Of a stretch of DNA of 64,000 bases, positions 8,070-17,439 are shown in pieces. Below the pieces are notes generated by a model. The model searched no databases, was not told where the DNA came from, and saw only the letters and a program-made list of their open reading frames with translations. The translations under genes were made by a program, and so were the position numbers. The stretch spans positions 62,001-126,000 of the forward strand of contig JAFQCA010000023.1 in NCBI GenBank assembly GCA_017399485.1. Direction: 5' to 3'. The number at the start of each line of letters is the position of its first letter. The first letter of the stretch is position 1. This DNA comes from Alistipes sp. GTDB lineage: Bacteria; Bacteroidota; Bacteroidia; Bacteroidales; Rikenellaceae.

Positions 8070-9413
8070 TTATGATATGCTCTCGCAAGTGATACGAAGT
8101 ACCATATCGGTCTTTTTGGTTATACGGTTATTGTCATTTATACGTCGGCCCACGAGCCATACAATCTCATCGTTGGAGAGTAGTACGAATTGTCGAGCCT
8201 TCTCGGCCATCGATACTTTGTTGTCAATCAGGAAGTCGCTAACCTTTTTACGGCCTGACATCCCGAATGGCGTAAACGAATCGCCCTCCTGCCAGCGACG
8301 CAGGGTGAGAGGGTAGGTCAGGGTATCGGCATCAATCAAGGCAACATTGTCGGGGGTGTTGAATGAGGTAAGCATATCAACATCGCATAACTCAAAATAG
8401 AGTACATTGCCACCACAATAAGCGCGGTGCTGTCCTGCCTGTACTGTAACCTCGCAGGGGTCATTGTCTGCGATGCGTGTGATTACGATATTGCCTCGGT
8501 CAGTGTAGGCAACAAAGTTGCGCGAATAGAATCTCTTGCCCGATGTTTCGCTGGCTAATGTTTTACATAGACCATCGACTGTATCCCCCTTGAATCCGAA
8601 ACGAGAGTTCAGTATCTCATAGATGACAAATTCGCGAGAAGCAACGTGCTCGATACCGTCAATATGCAACGTATAGATGCCCCCTTTTTCTTCGATGATA
8701 TTCTTATAAATATTGTCAATTGCTCCGTCAATAAATTGCTGGGCGGCTGTCAGTCGGGCAATATTCTGGTGCATAATAAACGGGAAACGTGGGTTAATCT
8801 CCCTTATACGTGGAATAAGTCCCAGACGTATCTTATTGCGCAGATATTTGGTGGTGAGATTTGAAGAGTCTTCGCGAAAACTTATATGCTTGCGTTGGGC
8901 ATACTCCAAAATCTCTTTACGTGTGGCAAACATCAGCGGGCGAACAATACGGCCCACCTGATTGCTTATGCCCGTAAGGCCGCGCAGGCCCGTGCCTCGC
9001 AACATATTGATAAAGAATGTCTCGATGGAGTCATCAATATGATGTGCTATGGCTATGACCGTATATCCCTGCTCCTCGCAAAGTTGATGAAACCATTCGT
9101 AACGCAGACGACGGGCAGCCATCTCCATAGATTCGCCCGTGCGAGCCATCTCTCCCGTAGTGTCGAAGTGGCGGTTAAAGCACTCTATGCCATAGCGACG
9201 GGCGGTCTCCTGAACCATTATTTCGTCTTCGTCGCTCTCCTTGCCTCGCAAGCAGAAGTTACAGTGTGCCACACCTACGTTATAACCACTGTTTACGCAT
9301 AACGACATCAGTACCATAGAATCCACTCCGCCTGATACGGTGAGTAGAATCTTGTCCTGATGCGTAAAAAGCGCGTTGCGCGTTACATATTCTTGAAATC
9401 TGTCGATTAACAT
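8070..9413 (-). CDS. tilS: tRNA(Ile)-lysidine synthetase TilS
   Basis: TilS converts C34 of tRNA-Ile(CAU) to lysidine using ATP and lysine, so that AUA is read as Ile. The 447 residues include the PP-loop (LLTVSGGVDSMVL, SGGxDS near residue 28), the N-type domain with HHIDDSIETFFINMLRG, and C-terminal TilS substrate-binding domains (RRWQEGDSFTPFGMSGRKKVSDFLID). The length is typical. It is 15 nt downstream of murB in a tight minus-strand operon. Confidence 0.95.
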   Translation of the reverse strand: MLIDRFQEYVTRNALFTHQDKILLTVSGGVDSMVLMSLCVNSGYNVGVAHCNFCLRGKESDEDEIMVQETARRYGIECFNRHFDTTGEMARTGESMEMAARRLRYEWFHQLCEEQGYTVIAIAHHIDDSIETFFINMLRGTGLRGLTGISNQVGRIVRPLMFATRKEILEYAQRKHISFREDSSNLTTKYLRNKIRLGLIPRIREINPRFPFIMHQNIARLTAAQQFIDGAIDNIYKNIIEEKGGIYTLHIDGIEHVASREFVIYEILNSRFGFKGDTVDGLCKTLASETSGKRFYSRNFVAYTDRGNIVITRIADNDPCEVTVQAGQHRAYCGGNVLYFELCDVDMLTSFNTPDNVALIDADTLTYPLTLRRWQEGDSFTPFGMSGRKKVSDFLIDNKVSMAEKARQFVLLSNDEIVWLVGRRINDNNRITKKTDMVLRITCESIS

Positions 9414-9428
9414 AATCGCTGATGTTTG

Positions 9429-10442
9429 CTATAAAATGTTTACTTCAGGTTCAATCGCAATGCCGAATTTTTCCTTGACGCGATGCTGTACTTCTTTTGC
9501 CAAATTTATCACTTCGTGGCCTGTTGCGCCTCCGTAGTTTACCAGAACTAAGGCCTGTTTGGTATGTACGCCCACGTTGCCATTACGATAGCCCTTCATT
9601 CCTGATTGGTCGATAAGCCATCCTGCTGCCAATTTCCGATAATCGGAATCGGCTGCGGGGTATATGGGCATATTCTCGTATTGTGCTTGCAACGCTTCGG
9701 CATCTTCTAAAGGGATAATAGGATTCTTGAAGAAACTGCCTGCGTTGCCTAATATGGCTGTGTCGGGTAGTTTGCTACGGCGTATTGAACATACAACTTC
9801 TCGTATATTCTCTAACGTAGCCTCGCCTTTGGCCTCTACCTCCTTTTTCAGGTCGCCATACAAAAGACGTGCACACGCGTTTTTTTGCAGTGTGAACTCC
9901 ACCGAAGTGATGATAGCCCGACCTCGCAGTTCCTGCTTGAAAATACTGTCGCGATAAGCAAAACGACACTCCGCATTTAAGAGCGTACGATGCTCGCGCA
10001 GTTGTGTGTCGAAATAGTGTACGGCGTGGATTATATCTTTAGCCTCAGAGCCGTATGCTCCGATATTCTGAACAGGAGCCGCTCCCACCGTGCCGGGAAT
10101 GAGCGAGAGATTCTCAGCACCCCACACTCCTCGCTCTACGCACCAACATACAAATTCATCCCAATCCATACCTGCCTCGACTTCAACCGTCATAAGCGAC
10201 GAATCCTCGTTCAGGATTTGTATCTTATTGCCTACGGGATGTATGAGAGTGCCGTTGTAGCGCTGGGTAAATAGTATGTTGTTTCCTCCGCCCAGAATAT
10301 ACCACTCTTCAGGGGCATTACCCTCAGCAAAGAGTACGTCGAGGTCGTTCTTGTTGTCAAACTCAACAAGGCGGGCCACACTCTCCTCAACGTGAAAACT
10401 ATTGCGCTCGCGGAGCGGATGCTCAAAATATTCGGTAATCAT
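9429..10442 (-). CDS. murB: UDP-N-acetylmuramate dehydrogenase MurB
   Basis: MurB is the FAD-dependent enzyme that reduces UDP-GlcNAc-enolpyruvate to UDP-MurNAc in peptidoglycan synthesis. The FAD-binding loop (LGGGNNILFT), the catalytic Ser in GNAGSFFKNP, the active-site Arg in AYRDSIF and the C-terminal Glu (EPEVNIL) are all visible. ATG 10442 (MITEYFEHPLRERNSFHV) is chosen over an upstream in-frame start. It leaves one base after the tricorn stop and matches the usual N-terminus; the longer version would overlap the tricorn gene by 26 nt. Confidence 0.95.
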   Translation of the reverse strand: MITEYFEHPLRERNSFHVEESVARLVEFDNKNDLDVLFAEGNAPEEWYILGGGNNILFTQRYNGTLIHPVGNKIQILNEDSSLMTVEVEAGMDWDEFVCWCVERGVWGAENLSLIPGTVGAAPVQNIGAYGSEAKDIIHAVHYFDTQLREHRTLLNAECRFAYRDSIFKQELRGRAIITSVEFTLQKNACARLLYGDLKKEVEAKGEATLENIREVVCSIRRSKLPDTAILGNAGSFFKNPIIPLEDAEALQAQYENMPIYPAADSDYRKLAAGWLIDQSGMKGYRNGNVGVHTKQALVLVNYGGATGHEVINLAKEVQHRVKEKFGIAIEPEVNIL

Positions 10443-10443
10443 C

Positions 10444-13400
10444 TTATTTGTTTTTCTTCTTGGCGTCAATATCCTCTAACAAGGTCTTAACAGCGGCTTC
10501 GAGTTGCTCGTCGCGGCCTGTGATAACCACCGAAGGAGAGTTGGCGACTTTTACATCTGGCTCTAATTGGCAGTTCTCAAGATAGTTGCCATCCTCCATA
10601 CGATAACCTACTACGGGTATGCCAAATGTGAGTGAACTATCCTGCAGACGCTCCCACGAAACGCTTGTCATAGTACCCGGAACGGGCATACCAACAACCT
10701 TGCCTATGCCGCGATGTTTGTAAACCCAAGGTGTACCGTGAGCGTTAGAGTAGTTGGCCTCGCCTGTAATCATAATCGAAGCCTTGTTCCAACGACGGCT
10801 CGGCATATCGCACGCCTCTTTGCCACGAACAACCTGTGTGAGATACTTCTCTCCGCTGAATAATATTTCAATATCTTCGTGCATACGACCTCCTCCGTTG
10901 AAACGAGTGTCGATGACGATTCCTTCGCAGTGGTTGTATTTACCCAGTATGTCGGCATAGATGGTACGGAAACTGCCGTCAGCCATCGACTCGATGTGAA
11001 CATAGCCCAAGCGACCACCCGATAGGCGCTCTACGTCGGCTGCGCGTTGCTTAACCCAACGCTTGTATAGAAGGGTGTTGAATGTGCCTTGCGATATGAG
11101 TGATACAACCTCCTCCCAACGCTCGCCGCTTTCGGGGCGATAGAGTGATATGAGGGTACGTGAACTGCTTGTCTTACGATTAAGCAGCGGGAAATAGTCC
11201 TCGCCGTCGAGTATATCTTTGCCATCGATTTTTTCGATGATATCACCCGCCTTCACCTTTGATGATGCTTTGTCAAATGGGCCTCCTGCAACGACCTCTG
11301 TAATGAGCAGACCATCGCCCTTGCGGTTGAAGTCGTAGAATACGCCCAAGTTGGCGGTAATGTCGGCACTTGAATCACCGGGGCGAGAGTATGAACAACC
11401 TGTATGTGATACGTTCAATTCGCCCAACCACTCACTTGTCATCTCGGCGAAGTCGAAGTTGTTATTAATGTGGGGCAGGAAGCGAGCGTAGTTGTCACGT
11501 AAAGCCTCCCAATTAACGCCGTGCATATCTTTATGATAGAAACGTTCCTTCTCTTGACGATAGATGCGGTCAAACATATATGCGCGCTCTGCCTCAAGGT
11601 CTAAACGCATCTCGCAACGTGCGCTGATAGATGTGGGTGAGCCTGTACCGCCCTTGAATTTACGCATCGAACCACCTAATAAGAATAGGTTTTCACGCTT
11701 TTTATCCCAAGCGAATGAGCCGCTGCCGATACCCTTTTGGATGACTTTGTTGCTACGGTCACGCAGATTGAGTTGCCACATATCGTAACCGCTCTCGTAA
11801 GAGATAATGTAGTAGAGTGATGTTCCCTCCTTGTCGAGAGTGTAGCCACTCATAGAGCCAGAGTAGGGTGTAAGGCGTACAATGCGCTCGTCGATATTGT
11901 CCAATTCGATTACAATATCGTTGCTCTTGGGCTCCTCTTTCTTATCCTCTTTGCCTTCGGCCTTATCATCCTTCTTATCCTTTTTAGCCTCTTCATCCTG
12001 CTTCTTCTGTTCCTCTTTAGCCTTCTTCTCGGCCTCCTTGTATATCTCGTACTGCTCCTTGCTCATACGATACTCCTCGTAAGATTTACGGTTGAGGAAT
12101 ACAATCATAACATCCTCCAAAGAACCCCACGATGCGTGGCTACGCATACCGTAACGGTCTGTGCAGAATAGTAGGGCATTACCGTCCAATACCCATTCAG
12201 GGTCGCTGTCGAAATAACCTGTGTTGGTCAGGTTGACAACCTCTCCGCCCTGAGCGCTGACAAGACCTATATCAGAATATGGGTCGTGCTTGTTGCCTGT
12301 ATATGATAGAGCAAACCACTTGCCATCGGGTGACCACTTATAAGAGAGACCTCCTGATGTGTTGTAGTGCTGGCTGCCATCTGTTATCTGGCGCACCTTG
12401 CCTGATTCGATATTCAGTACCATCAATCGGCAACGACCTTCGACGAATGCCAACTCCTTGCCATCGGGAGAGTATGCCGGATAGGTACGGTCTGTGTTAT
12501 CATCTTTGAATAATGGCTTTTCGTTAATGAGTGTCGCATTGGGGAAATTGGGGTCGTCGTCACGTGCAATCGTGGCGGTGTAGATGTTCCAATATCCGTT
12601 ACGCTCCGAAGCGTAGGTGAGTGTACGATTGTCGGCTCCGAATGTGGGTGAGGCTTCGGCGGCGGCTGTCGAAGTAATCTGCTTGGTAGTGGTGTAATCT
12701 ACCGATGTTACGAATACCTCACCGCGTGCAACGAATGCAATCTGTTTGCCATCGGGTGATACGGTAGAGTAACTGCCTCCGCTGACGCTCAAAATCGAGG
12801 TCTTGTCGGCGGGAGAGAGGTCAGTAATCTCAATATTGACCTTCTTGGGAGTGCCTGTCGCTGATTTTGTGTATATCTCGCCATTGTAGCCGAAACAGAG
12901 TGTGCCATCGTTGGCGGCGCTCAAGAAACGTACGGGGTGAGTCTTGAACGATGTTACCTGCTTTGGCTCTGCGTTGTTGTCGAGTGACATCTGCCATACG
13001 TTAAATGTGCCACCACGCTCGCTCAAATAGTAGAAACTATTCTCTTTGTCAGCGAATATGGGGTTACGGTCCTCGCCTTGCCAATCGACAATTTTACGAT
13101 GCTCGCCCGATGATGTGTCGTAGAGCCAGATGTCGCGTGTGATTGACGAGGTATGATGTTTGCGCCATTCATTCTCGCCACCCTTGCGGTCTTGGTATAA
13201 AAATGAGCCTCCGTCTTGGCTGAAGTCGATGTATTGCGCGGGGGTTGCCAGAACCTGCTCATAGCGTCCTCCTTTGCTGGGAATAGCATACAACTCGGTC
13301 ATCGAGCCTTTTGGAAAAAGTGCGCTCGTCGAGGGGTCGGTGATGTTGGCACCGAAATAAATCTTGCTACCGTCGGGTGAGAAGGTGTAAGGTATCTCAT

Positions 13401-13722
13401 TTGCCGAGTGGGTGGTTACGCGCTGCGGTGTACCTCCATCTGTCGAGATAGTGAACACGTCGAAATTGCCATAACGGTCAGAAGAGTAGGCTATACTTTT
13501 TGAATCGGGTGCCCATATAGGGTTGTAGTCATAGTTCTCGGAGGGGGTTAGACGCTGTGCCTGACCTCCTGTGGCAGGAACGATATAGATACAACCTTTG
13601 TATGTAAAGGCTATTGATTTACCGTCGGGAGAGATAGCGGGATAGCGCATCCATAAAGGTGCAGAAGCTGCCGTAAGCGAAGCAAATATTATTGCTACAA
13701 AAGAAAAAAATAGTTTTTTCAT
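10444..13722 (-). CDS. Tricorn protease homologue (S41 peptidase, secreted)
   Basis: This 1092-aa protein has a cleavable signal peptide (about residues 1-20), so it is likely periplasmic, unlike the cytosolic archaeal tricorn. In order it carries an N-terminal WD40/TolB-like beta-propeller with repeated SPDGKxIAF motifs (about 25-320), a second propeller (~320-540), a very Lys/Glu-rich linker (~550-595), more beta structure, a tricorn C1 domain, a PDZ domain (~770-850, VVAGGPFDKASSKVKAGDIIEKIDG) and the S41 tail-specific protease core. In the core, DTRFNGGG and the nucleophile region GEANYSNAHG are visible. It probably degrades peptides exported to or taken up in the envelope. It is first in the operon that continues to murB one base later. 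Confidence 0.92.
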   Translation of the reverse strand: MKKLFFSFVAIIFASLTAASAPLWMRYPAISPDGKSIAFTYKGCIYIVPATGGQAQRLTPSENYDYNPIWAPDSKSIAYSSDRYGNFDVFTISTDGGTPQRVTTHSANEIPYTFSPDGSKIYFGANITDPSTSALFPKGSMTELYAIPSKGGRYEQVLATPAQYIDFSQDGGSFLYQDRKGGENEWRKHHTSSITRDIWLYDTSSGEHRKIVDWQGEDRNPIFADKENSFYYLSERGGTFNVWQMSLDNNAEPKQVTSFKTHPVRFLSAANDGTLCFGYNGEIYTKSATGTPKKVNIEITDLSPADKTSILSVSGGSYSTVSPDGKQIAFVARGEVFVTSVDYTTTKQITSTAAAEASPTFGADNRTLTYASERNGYWNIYTATIARDDDPNFPNATLINEKPLFKDDNTDRTYPAYSPDGKELAFVEGRCRLMVLNIESGKVRQITDGSQHYNTSGGLSYKWSPDGKWFALSYTGNKHDPYSDIGLVSAQGGEVVNLTNTGYFDSDPEWVLDGNALLFCTDRYGMRSHASWGSLEDVMIVFLNRKSYEEYRMSKEQYEIYKEAEKKAKEEQKKQDEEAKKDKKDDKAEGKEDKKEEPKSNDIVIELDNIDERIVRLTPYSGSMSGYTLDKEGTSLYYIISYESGYDMWQLNLRDRSNKVIQKGIGSGSFAWDKKRENLFLLGGSMRKFKGGTGSPTSISARCEMRLDLEAERAYMFDRIYRQEKERFYHKDMHGVNWEALRDNYARFLPHINNNFDFAEMTSEWLGELNVSHTGCSYSRPGDSSADITANLGVFYDFNRKGDGLLITEVVAGGPFDKASSKVKAGDIIEKIDGKDILDGEDYFPLLNRKTSSSRTLISLYRPESGERWEEVVSLISQGTFNTLLYKRWVKQRAADVERLSGGRLGYVHIESMADGSFRTIYADILGKYNHCEGIVIDTRFNGGGRMHEDIEILFSGEKYLTQVVRGKEACDMPSRRWNKASIMITGEANYSNAHGTPWVYKHRGIGKVVGMPVPGTMTSVSWERLQDSSLTFGIPVVGYRMEDGNYLENCQLEPDVKVANSPSVVITGRDEQLEAAVKTLLEDIDAKKKNK

Positions 13723-13769
13723 AATATCTAAGTTTTTACTACTGCGAAATAAATTGACAACTATGTTGG

Positions 13770-13797
13770 CAAAGTTAGAAAATATTTCGTAAATTTG
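13770..13797. promoter_or_regulatory. Divergent promoter pair, tricorn operon / DUF4301 gene
   Basis: CAAAGTTA (13770-13777) read on the minus strand is TAACTTTG, a -7 box about 50 nt before the tricorn start. TAAATTTG (13790-13797) on the plus strand is a -7 box about 80 nt before the DUF4301 start. The -33 elements are weak for both. Confidence 0.45.
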
Positions 13798-13879
13798 GAT
13801 GATTTTTGATATACTGTCGCTATTATGGTGGTAGTTTTTATTGATAGAGAGCAGAAAATATAAATAAAATCCGAGAATT

Positions 13880-15313
13880 ATGTTTAACGAAAAGGACTTA
13901 CAACAAATTACCTCACACGGTTTAACCGTTGAGCAGGTAGAACAACAGATTGAAAATTTTAAGCAGGGATTTCCATTCTTGAATGTTGTTCGTGCCGCAG
14001 CGGCAGGTGACGGCGTTTGCGTATTGGATGAAGAGGTTATTCGTCACGCTGAGGCTTGTTATGATGCTGCTGCCGAGCATTTGGGTATTGTGAAATTTGT
14101 ACCGGCATCGGGTGCTGCAACGCGAATGTTCAAGGAGTTGTTCGAGTTTGTCAATGACGGCAAACGCGGTAAAGGTATCGACGTGTTGTTAGATAATATC
14201 CAGAAGTTTGCCTTTTGGCCTGAATTAGAGCGATTTGTCACTCCCGATTCGGCAGAGGAGGAGATTGTAGAGGCTATAGTGAAGACAGGGCTTTGCTATG
14301 GTTCAAAACCTAAAGGTCTGGTTACATTCCACTCATATCCAGACGGTAGTCGTAAAGCCGTTGAGGAGCATTTGGTAGAGGGTGCACAGTATGCACGTTC
14401 TGGCGATAATGTACGTATACATTTTACAGTATCTCCCGAGCATATGGGCGGTTTCTGGGACGTGTTGGGCGCATCGCAACCCCATTATGAGGAGGCTTAT
14501 GGCGTGAAGTACGATGTGTCGTTCTCGGTGCAGAAACCATCGACAGATACGGTAGCCGTAAATCCCGATAATACACCATTCCGTACCGATGACGGCGGGT
14601 TGCTGTTCCGTCCTGCGGGTCACGGTGCTTTGATTGAGAATTTGAACGATATTGATGCCGATATAATCTTTGTTAAGAATATTGATAATGTAACAACCGA
14701 CGCACGTCGTGGAGATACGGTGAAGTATAAGAAGGCGTTGGCGGGTATGTTGCTGGAGTTGCAGGCCAAAACTTTTGGATATTTGCGTTCTCTGGAGTCT
14801 GGCGAGGCGGATTTGGATGCAACTCGCAATTTTATCGAGAAGGAATTGTGTGTTAAGTTGCCTGCAGAGTGTGATGCCGAGATGATGAAGGCTGTGCTGA
14901 ATCGCCCGATTCGAGTATGTGGTGTTGTGCGTAATCAGGGTGAGCCCGGAGGTGGTCCATTCTGGGTGGCAGCAGAAGATGGTACCGAGTCGTTGCAGAT
15001 TGCCGAGTCGAGCCAGATATCGCCCGACGATATGCATTTGATGAAGTCGGCAACACACTTCAATCCCGTAGATTTGGTTTGTGGTGTGAAGAATTATAAG
15101 GGCGAAAAGTTTGATTTGACACAATACACCGACCCTGCAACGGGCTTTATTTCGTCAAAGTCAAGCGGAGGTCGTGAGTTGCGTGCGCAGGAGTTGCCTG
15201 GCTTGTGGAATGGTGCTATGGCTAAGTGGAATACGGTGTTAGTCGAGGTGCCAATCACAACATTCTCGCCTGTTAAGGTTGTGCAGGATTTGTTGCGTCC
15301 CGAACATCAGTAG
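13880..15313 (+). CDS. DUF4301 family protein
   Basis: This 477-aa protein matches DUF4301, a family found mainly in Bacteroidetes with no assigned biochemical role. It is soluble, acidic and without a signal peptide. A glycine-containing segment near the N-terminus (VPASGAATRMFKEL, about residues 75-90) resembles nucleotide-sugar or phosphate-binding loops, and the later NQGEPGGGPFWV segment is also distinctive; a nucleotidyltransferase-like activity is only a guess. It is a single-gene unit between a divergent promoter and a strong terminator at 15339-15386. Confidence 0.85.
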   Translation: MFNEKDLQQITSHGLTVEQVEQQIENFKQGFPFLNVVRAAAAGDGVCVLDEEVIRHAEACYDAAAEHLGIVKFVPASGAATRMFKELFEFVNDGKRGKGIDVLLDNIQKFAFWPELERFVTPDSAEEEIVEAIVKTGLCYGSKPKGLVTFHSYPDGSRKAVEEHLVEGAQYARSGDNVRIHFTVSPEHMGGFWDVLGASQPHYEEAYGVKYDVSFSVQKPSTDTVAVNPDNTPFRTDDGGLLFRPAGHGALIENLNDIDADIIFVKNIDNVTTDARRGDTVKYKKALAGMLLELQAKTFGYLRSLESGEADLDATRNFIEKELCVKLPAECDAEMMKAVLNRPIRVCGVVRNQGEPGGGPFWVAAEDGTESLQIAESSQISPDDMHLMKSATHFNPVDLVCGVKNYKGEKFDLTQYTDPATGFISSKSSGGRELRAQELPGLWNGAMAKWNTVLVEVPITTFSPVKVVQDLLRPEHQ

Positions 15314-15338
15314 GAAGAATATTCGCGCAATAGGTAAT

Positions 15339-15386
15339 AAATAGAAAATGAGGCTGTCACATAACGGACAGCCTCATTTTCTATTT
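15339..15386. terminator. Strong bidirectional terminator
   Basis: A 20-bp perfect stem (15339-15358 with 15367-15386) and an 8-nt loop lie between the convergent DUF4301 and GH16 genes. A-rich and T-rich flanks allow termination from both sides. Confidence 0.9.
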
Positions 15387-15395
15387 GTGTGTGTT

Positions 15396-16217
15396 TTATT
15401 TCTTTGGGAGATAGAATCTCACATAATCAATCTCCATCTTGACGGGAAGGTCGTCAGGATTTACCTCGCCAACCCAACTGCCGCCCAACTGCGCTGAAAG
15501 TATAACGTAGAAGGGATGACCTGCGAATGGGAATTGAGAATCACCAAATGGCTCCCTCTTGTACGTAAATGTATGTTTGCCGTTGATGTAGAATACTATA
15601 GCATCCTGCTCGATGACAACTGAATAGGTGTTGAATACGGTACGGTCTATGGGCGAATTGCTACCATTCTCTGTTTTAGGCTCGTATTGCTTTACCGTAT
15701 ATTGTGAGTGCACGGTCTGATATGCCTTGTCTTCGGAGTTAAGGTGTTCCATAATATCAATTTCGCCACCTGTCGCCCAAGGAACTCTGATGTCGGGCAT
15801 AAGCCATATCGCGGGCCAGAAGCCTTGAGCACAATCAAAACGTGCGCGTACATCGACACGTCCCAACTGCAATGAGCGGCGATTGCGGCTTTGTACACCT
15901 CCCGTCAGGAATGGTACATTATCCTTTACCTCGGCAGGGCGATTCACGGCAAAGAGTTTCAATACTCCATCCTCTACTTTGACAAGTGTGTCGAGGTAGG
16001 ACATATGACGGCCCCAATCGGCTGTGTTACGAGGGCAACGCTCCCAAGATGAGGTGTCTAATTTGCGTCCGTTGAATTCATCGGCCCAAACAAGTTTCCA
16101 GCCTTCGTAGGCTCGTTTGGGATTCTTGATTGGGTCTGTTGACTGCTGCTTTTGTGCAAATGCAACAGATGATGCAAGAAACGTTACAAGAAGTAAAATA
16201 GCGGAAAAGCGTCTCAT
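15396..16217 (-). CDS. Secreted glycoside hydrolase family 16 enzyme (paralogue A)
   Basis: This 273-aa predicted endo-beta-glucanase has a signal peptide ending near AFAQ (about residue 22). The GH16 beta-jelly-roll is recognisable from WKLVWADEFNG, WPAIWLMPD, the catalytic ExDxxE motif in GGEIDIMEHLN (nucleophile and acid/base Glu), and the terminal DYVRFYLPKK. GH16 enzymes cleave beta-1,3/1,4-glucans, porphyran, agarose or similar; the sequence resembles the laminarinase-like subfamily, but the substrate is not certain. A paralogue lies 20 nt upstream on the same strand, so the two are probably co-expressed. No SusC/SusD genes are adjacent. Confidence 0.9.
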   Translation of the reverse strand: MRRFSAILLLVTFLASSVAFAQKQQSTDPIKNPKRAYEGWKLVWADEFNGRKLDTSSWERCPRNTADWGRHMSYLDTLVKVEDGVLKLFAVNRPAEVKDNVPFLTGGVQSRNRRSLQLGRVDVRARFDCAQGFWPAIWLMPDIRVPWATGGEIDIMEHLNSEDKAYQTVHSQYTVKQYEPKTENGSNSPIDRTVFNTYSVVIEQDAIVFYINGKHTFTYKREPFGDSQFPFAGHPFYVILSAQLGGSWVGEVNPDDLPVKMEIDYVRFYLPKK

Positions 16218-16237
16218 AATCTTTCTGTTTTTAACGG

Positions 16238-17104
16238 TTATTTTTTATTAGTTTTATTCTTTTTTGGAAGATAAAATCTTACGTAATCAATCTCCATCTT
16301 GACGGGTAGTTGAGATGCTTCAATTGGTCCTATCCAATGGCCGCCCAACTGTGCCGACAGAATCATATAATAGTCGTAGTCATCGAAGGGGTATTGGTCT
16401 TTGGGCTCGGGGTCAAGACGATTGTAGGTGAAGGTTTTTTGTCCGTTGATGTAATAGGTTATCACAGAGTCGTTTACCTCGACAGAGTAGATGTTGAATT
16501 GTGTAAGGTCAACCTTCTCCTTATGGTCGTGTTGTGTCTTTGGCTGATGGCCTCCTTCGATGTGGTAAGAGTGTACGGTTTGATAGATGTAATCATCGAA
16601 ATTAAGATGCTCCATTATGTCTATCTCACCGGCATTGGGCCAAGGCTTTTCGCTTTCGGGCATCATCCATATCGCGGGCCAGAACCCTTGAGCGCAATCG
16701 TAGCGGGCACGGACATCAATACGCCCATTGCGAATATAACGTTTTCCGCGACTCTCAAGTCCGCCTGTCAAAAACTTAAGCGAGTCTTGATACCCTTCGG
16801 GGGTGTTCACTCCCCATAATTCGACAACGCCATTGCGTACTCTGACAAGAGTATCCAAAAGCGACATATGGCGATTCCACGGTGAACCGTAACGCAAGCA
16901 ACGACGCCAAGATGATTCGTCTACCTTATCTCCGTTAAACTCATCGGCCCACACCATACGCCAACCTTTGTGAGCGTATTTCGGATTTGTTTTTTGCGCT
17001 TTTTGCGTTTTCTGCGCTGACACATTATTTTGAGCCGACAAGGTGTGCATACCCGTTGCCGCAGTAGCAAATATGATTATGGTCGAGATTATGAGTTTTT
17101 TCAT
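16238..17104 (-). CDS. Secreted glycoside hydrolase family 16 enzyme (paralogue B)
   Basis: It has the same layout as the downstream paralogue: signal peptide (to about residue 24, TLSAQ), then a GH16 domain with WRMVWADEFNG, WPAIWMMPE, catalytic GEIDIMEHLN and C-terminal DYVRFYLPKK. ATG 17104 is chosen because it starts a canonical signal peptide; upstream in-frame codons would add 23 residues that spoil it. The two proteins clearly arose by tandem duplication, and they differ most in loops around the active-site cleft. This may mean different linkages or chain lengths of one beta-glucan. A CAAATATA (-7 box, minus) lies at 17145-17152. Confidence 0.9.
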   Translation of the reverse strand: MKKLIISTIIIFATAATGMHTLSAQNNVSAQKTQKAQKTNPKYAHKGWRMVWADEFNGDKVDESSWRRCLRYGSPWNRHMSLLDTLVRVRNGVVELWGVNTPEGYQDSLKFLTGGLESRGKRYIRNGRIDVRARYDCAQGFWPAIWMMPESEKPWPNAGEIDIMEHLNFDDYIYQTVHSYHIEGGHQPKTQHDHKEKVDLTQFNIYSVEVNDSVITYYINGQKTFTYNRLDPEPKDQYPFDDYDYYMILSAQLGGHWIGPIEASQLPVKMEIDYVRFYLPKKNKTNKK

Positions 17105-17308
17105 ATTAAATCTGGGTTTTATCTTGCAAAGTAGGATGATAGCACAAATATACGAAAAATAATTAAAATACATAAACAGTATCTTTGTTTTGGTAAGAAT
17201 GTGCTATAAATTAGACTGTTAGGTGATGGTGGGAGATGCCGTTTTCTCTAAAATGTGTATAAAAATGTTCTGTGCGTAGGAGCAAAAGTCTAAAAAGTGA
17301 AATGAAAT

Positions 17309-17339
17309 TTTGTTAGAGAGGATAATTTGAGTAACTTTG
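17309..17339 (+). promoter_or_regulatory. Promoter of the V-type ATPase operon
   Basis: TTTG (17309-17312), 19 nt, then TAACTTTG (17332-17339) is an exact Bacteroidetes sigma-ABfr promoter. Transcription should start near 17346, giving a leader of about 95 nt before the first ATG. The rest of the 335-bp gap (17105-17439) holds only the minus-strand GH16 promoter. Confidence 0.75.
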
Positions 17340-17439
17340 CGGCGCTTTATAAATAGGTAACGCGTGCGTAAGCGATGGGCAAGCCGCGTGAAAAGCAAAG
17401 ATGGAGACGAAATAACAATAATCAAATAACAAAATAATT

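Noticed and set aside
10990-12060. Lys/Glu-rich stretch in the tricorn gene as a frameshift artefact
   Set aside because: The low-complexity linker (about residues 550-595) stays in frame, and the PDZ and S41 domains follow normally.
14333-15124. Long minus-strand open frame (263 codons) inside the DUF4301 gene
   Set aside because: It is antisense to a well-supported gene, has unusual composition and no family match or promoter.
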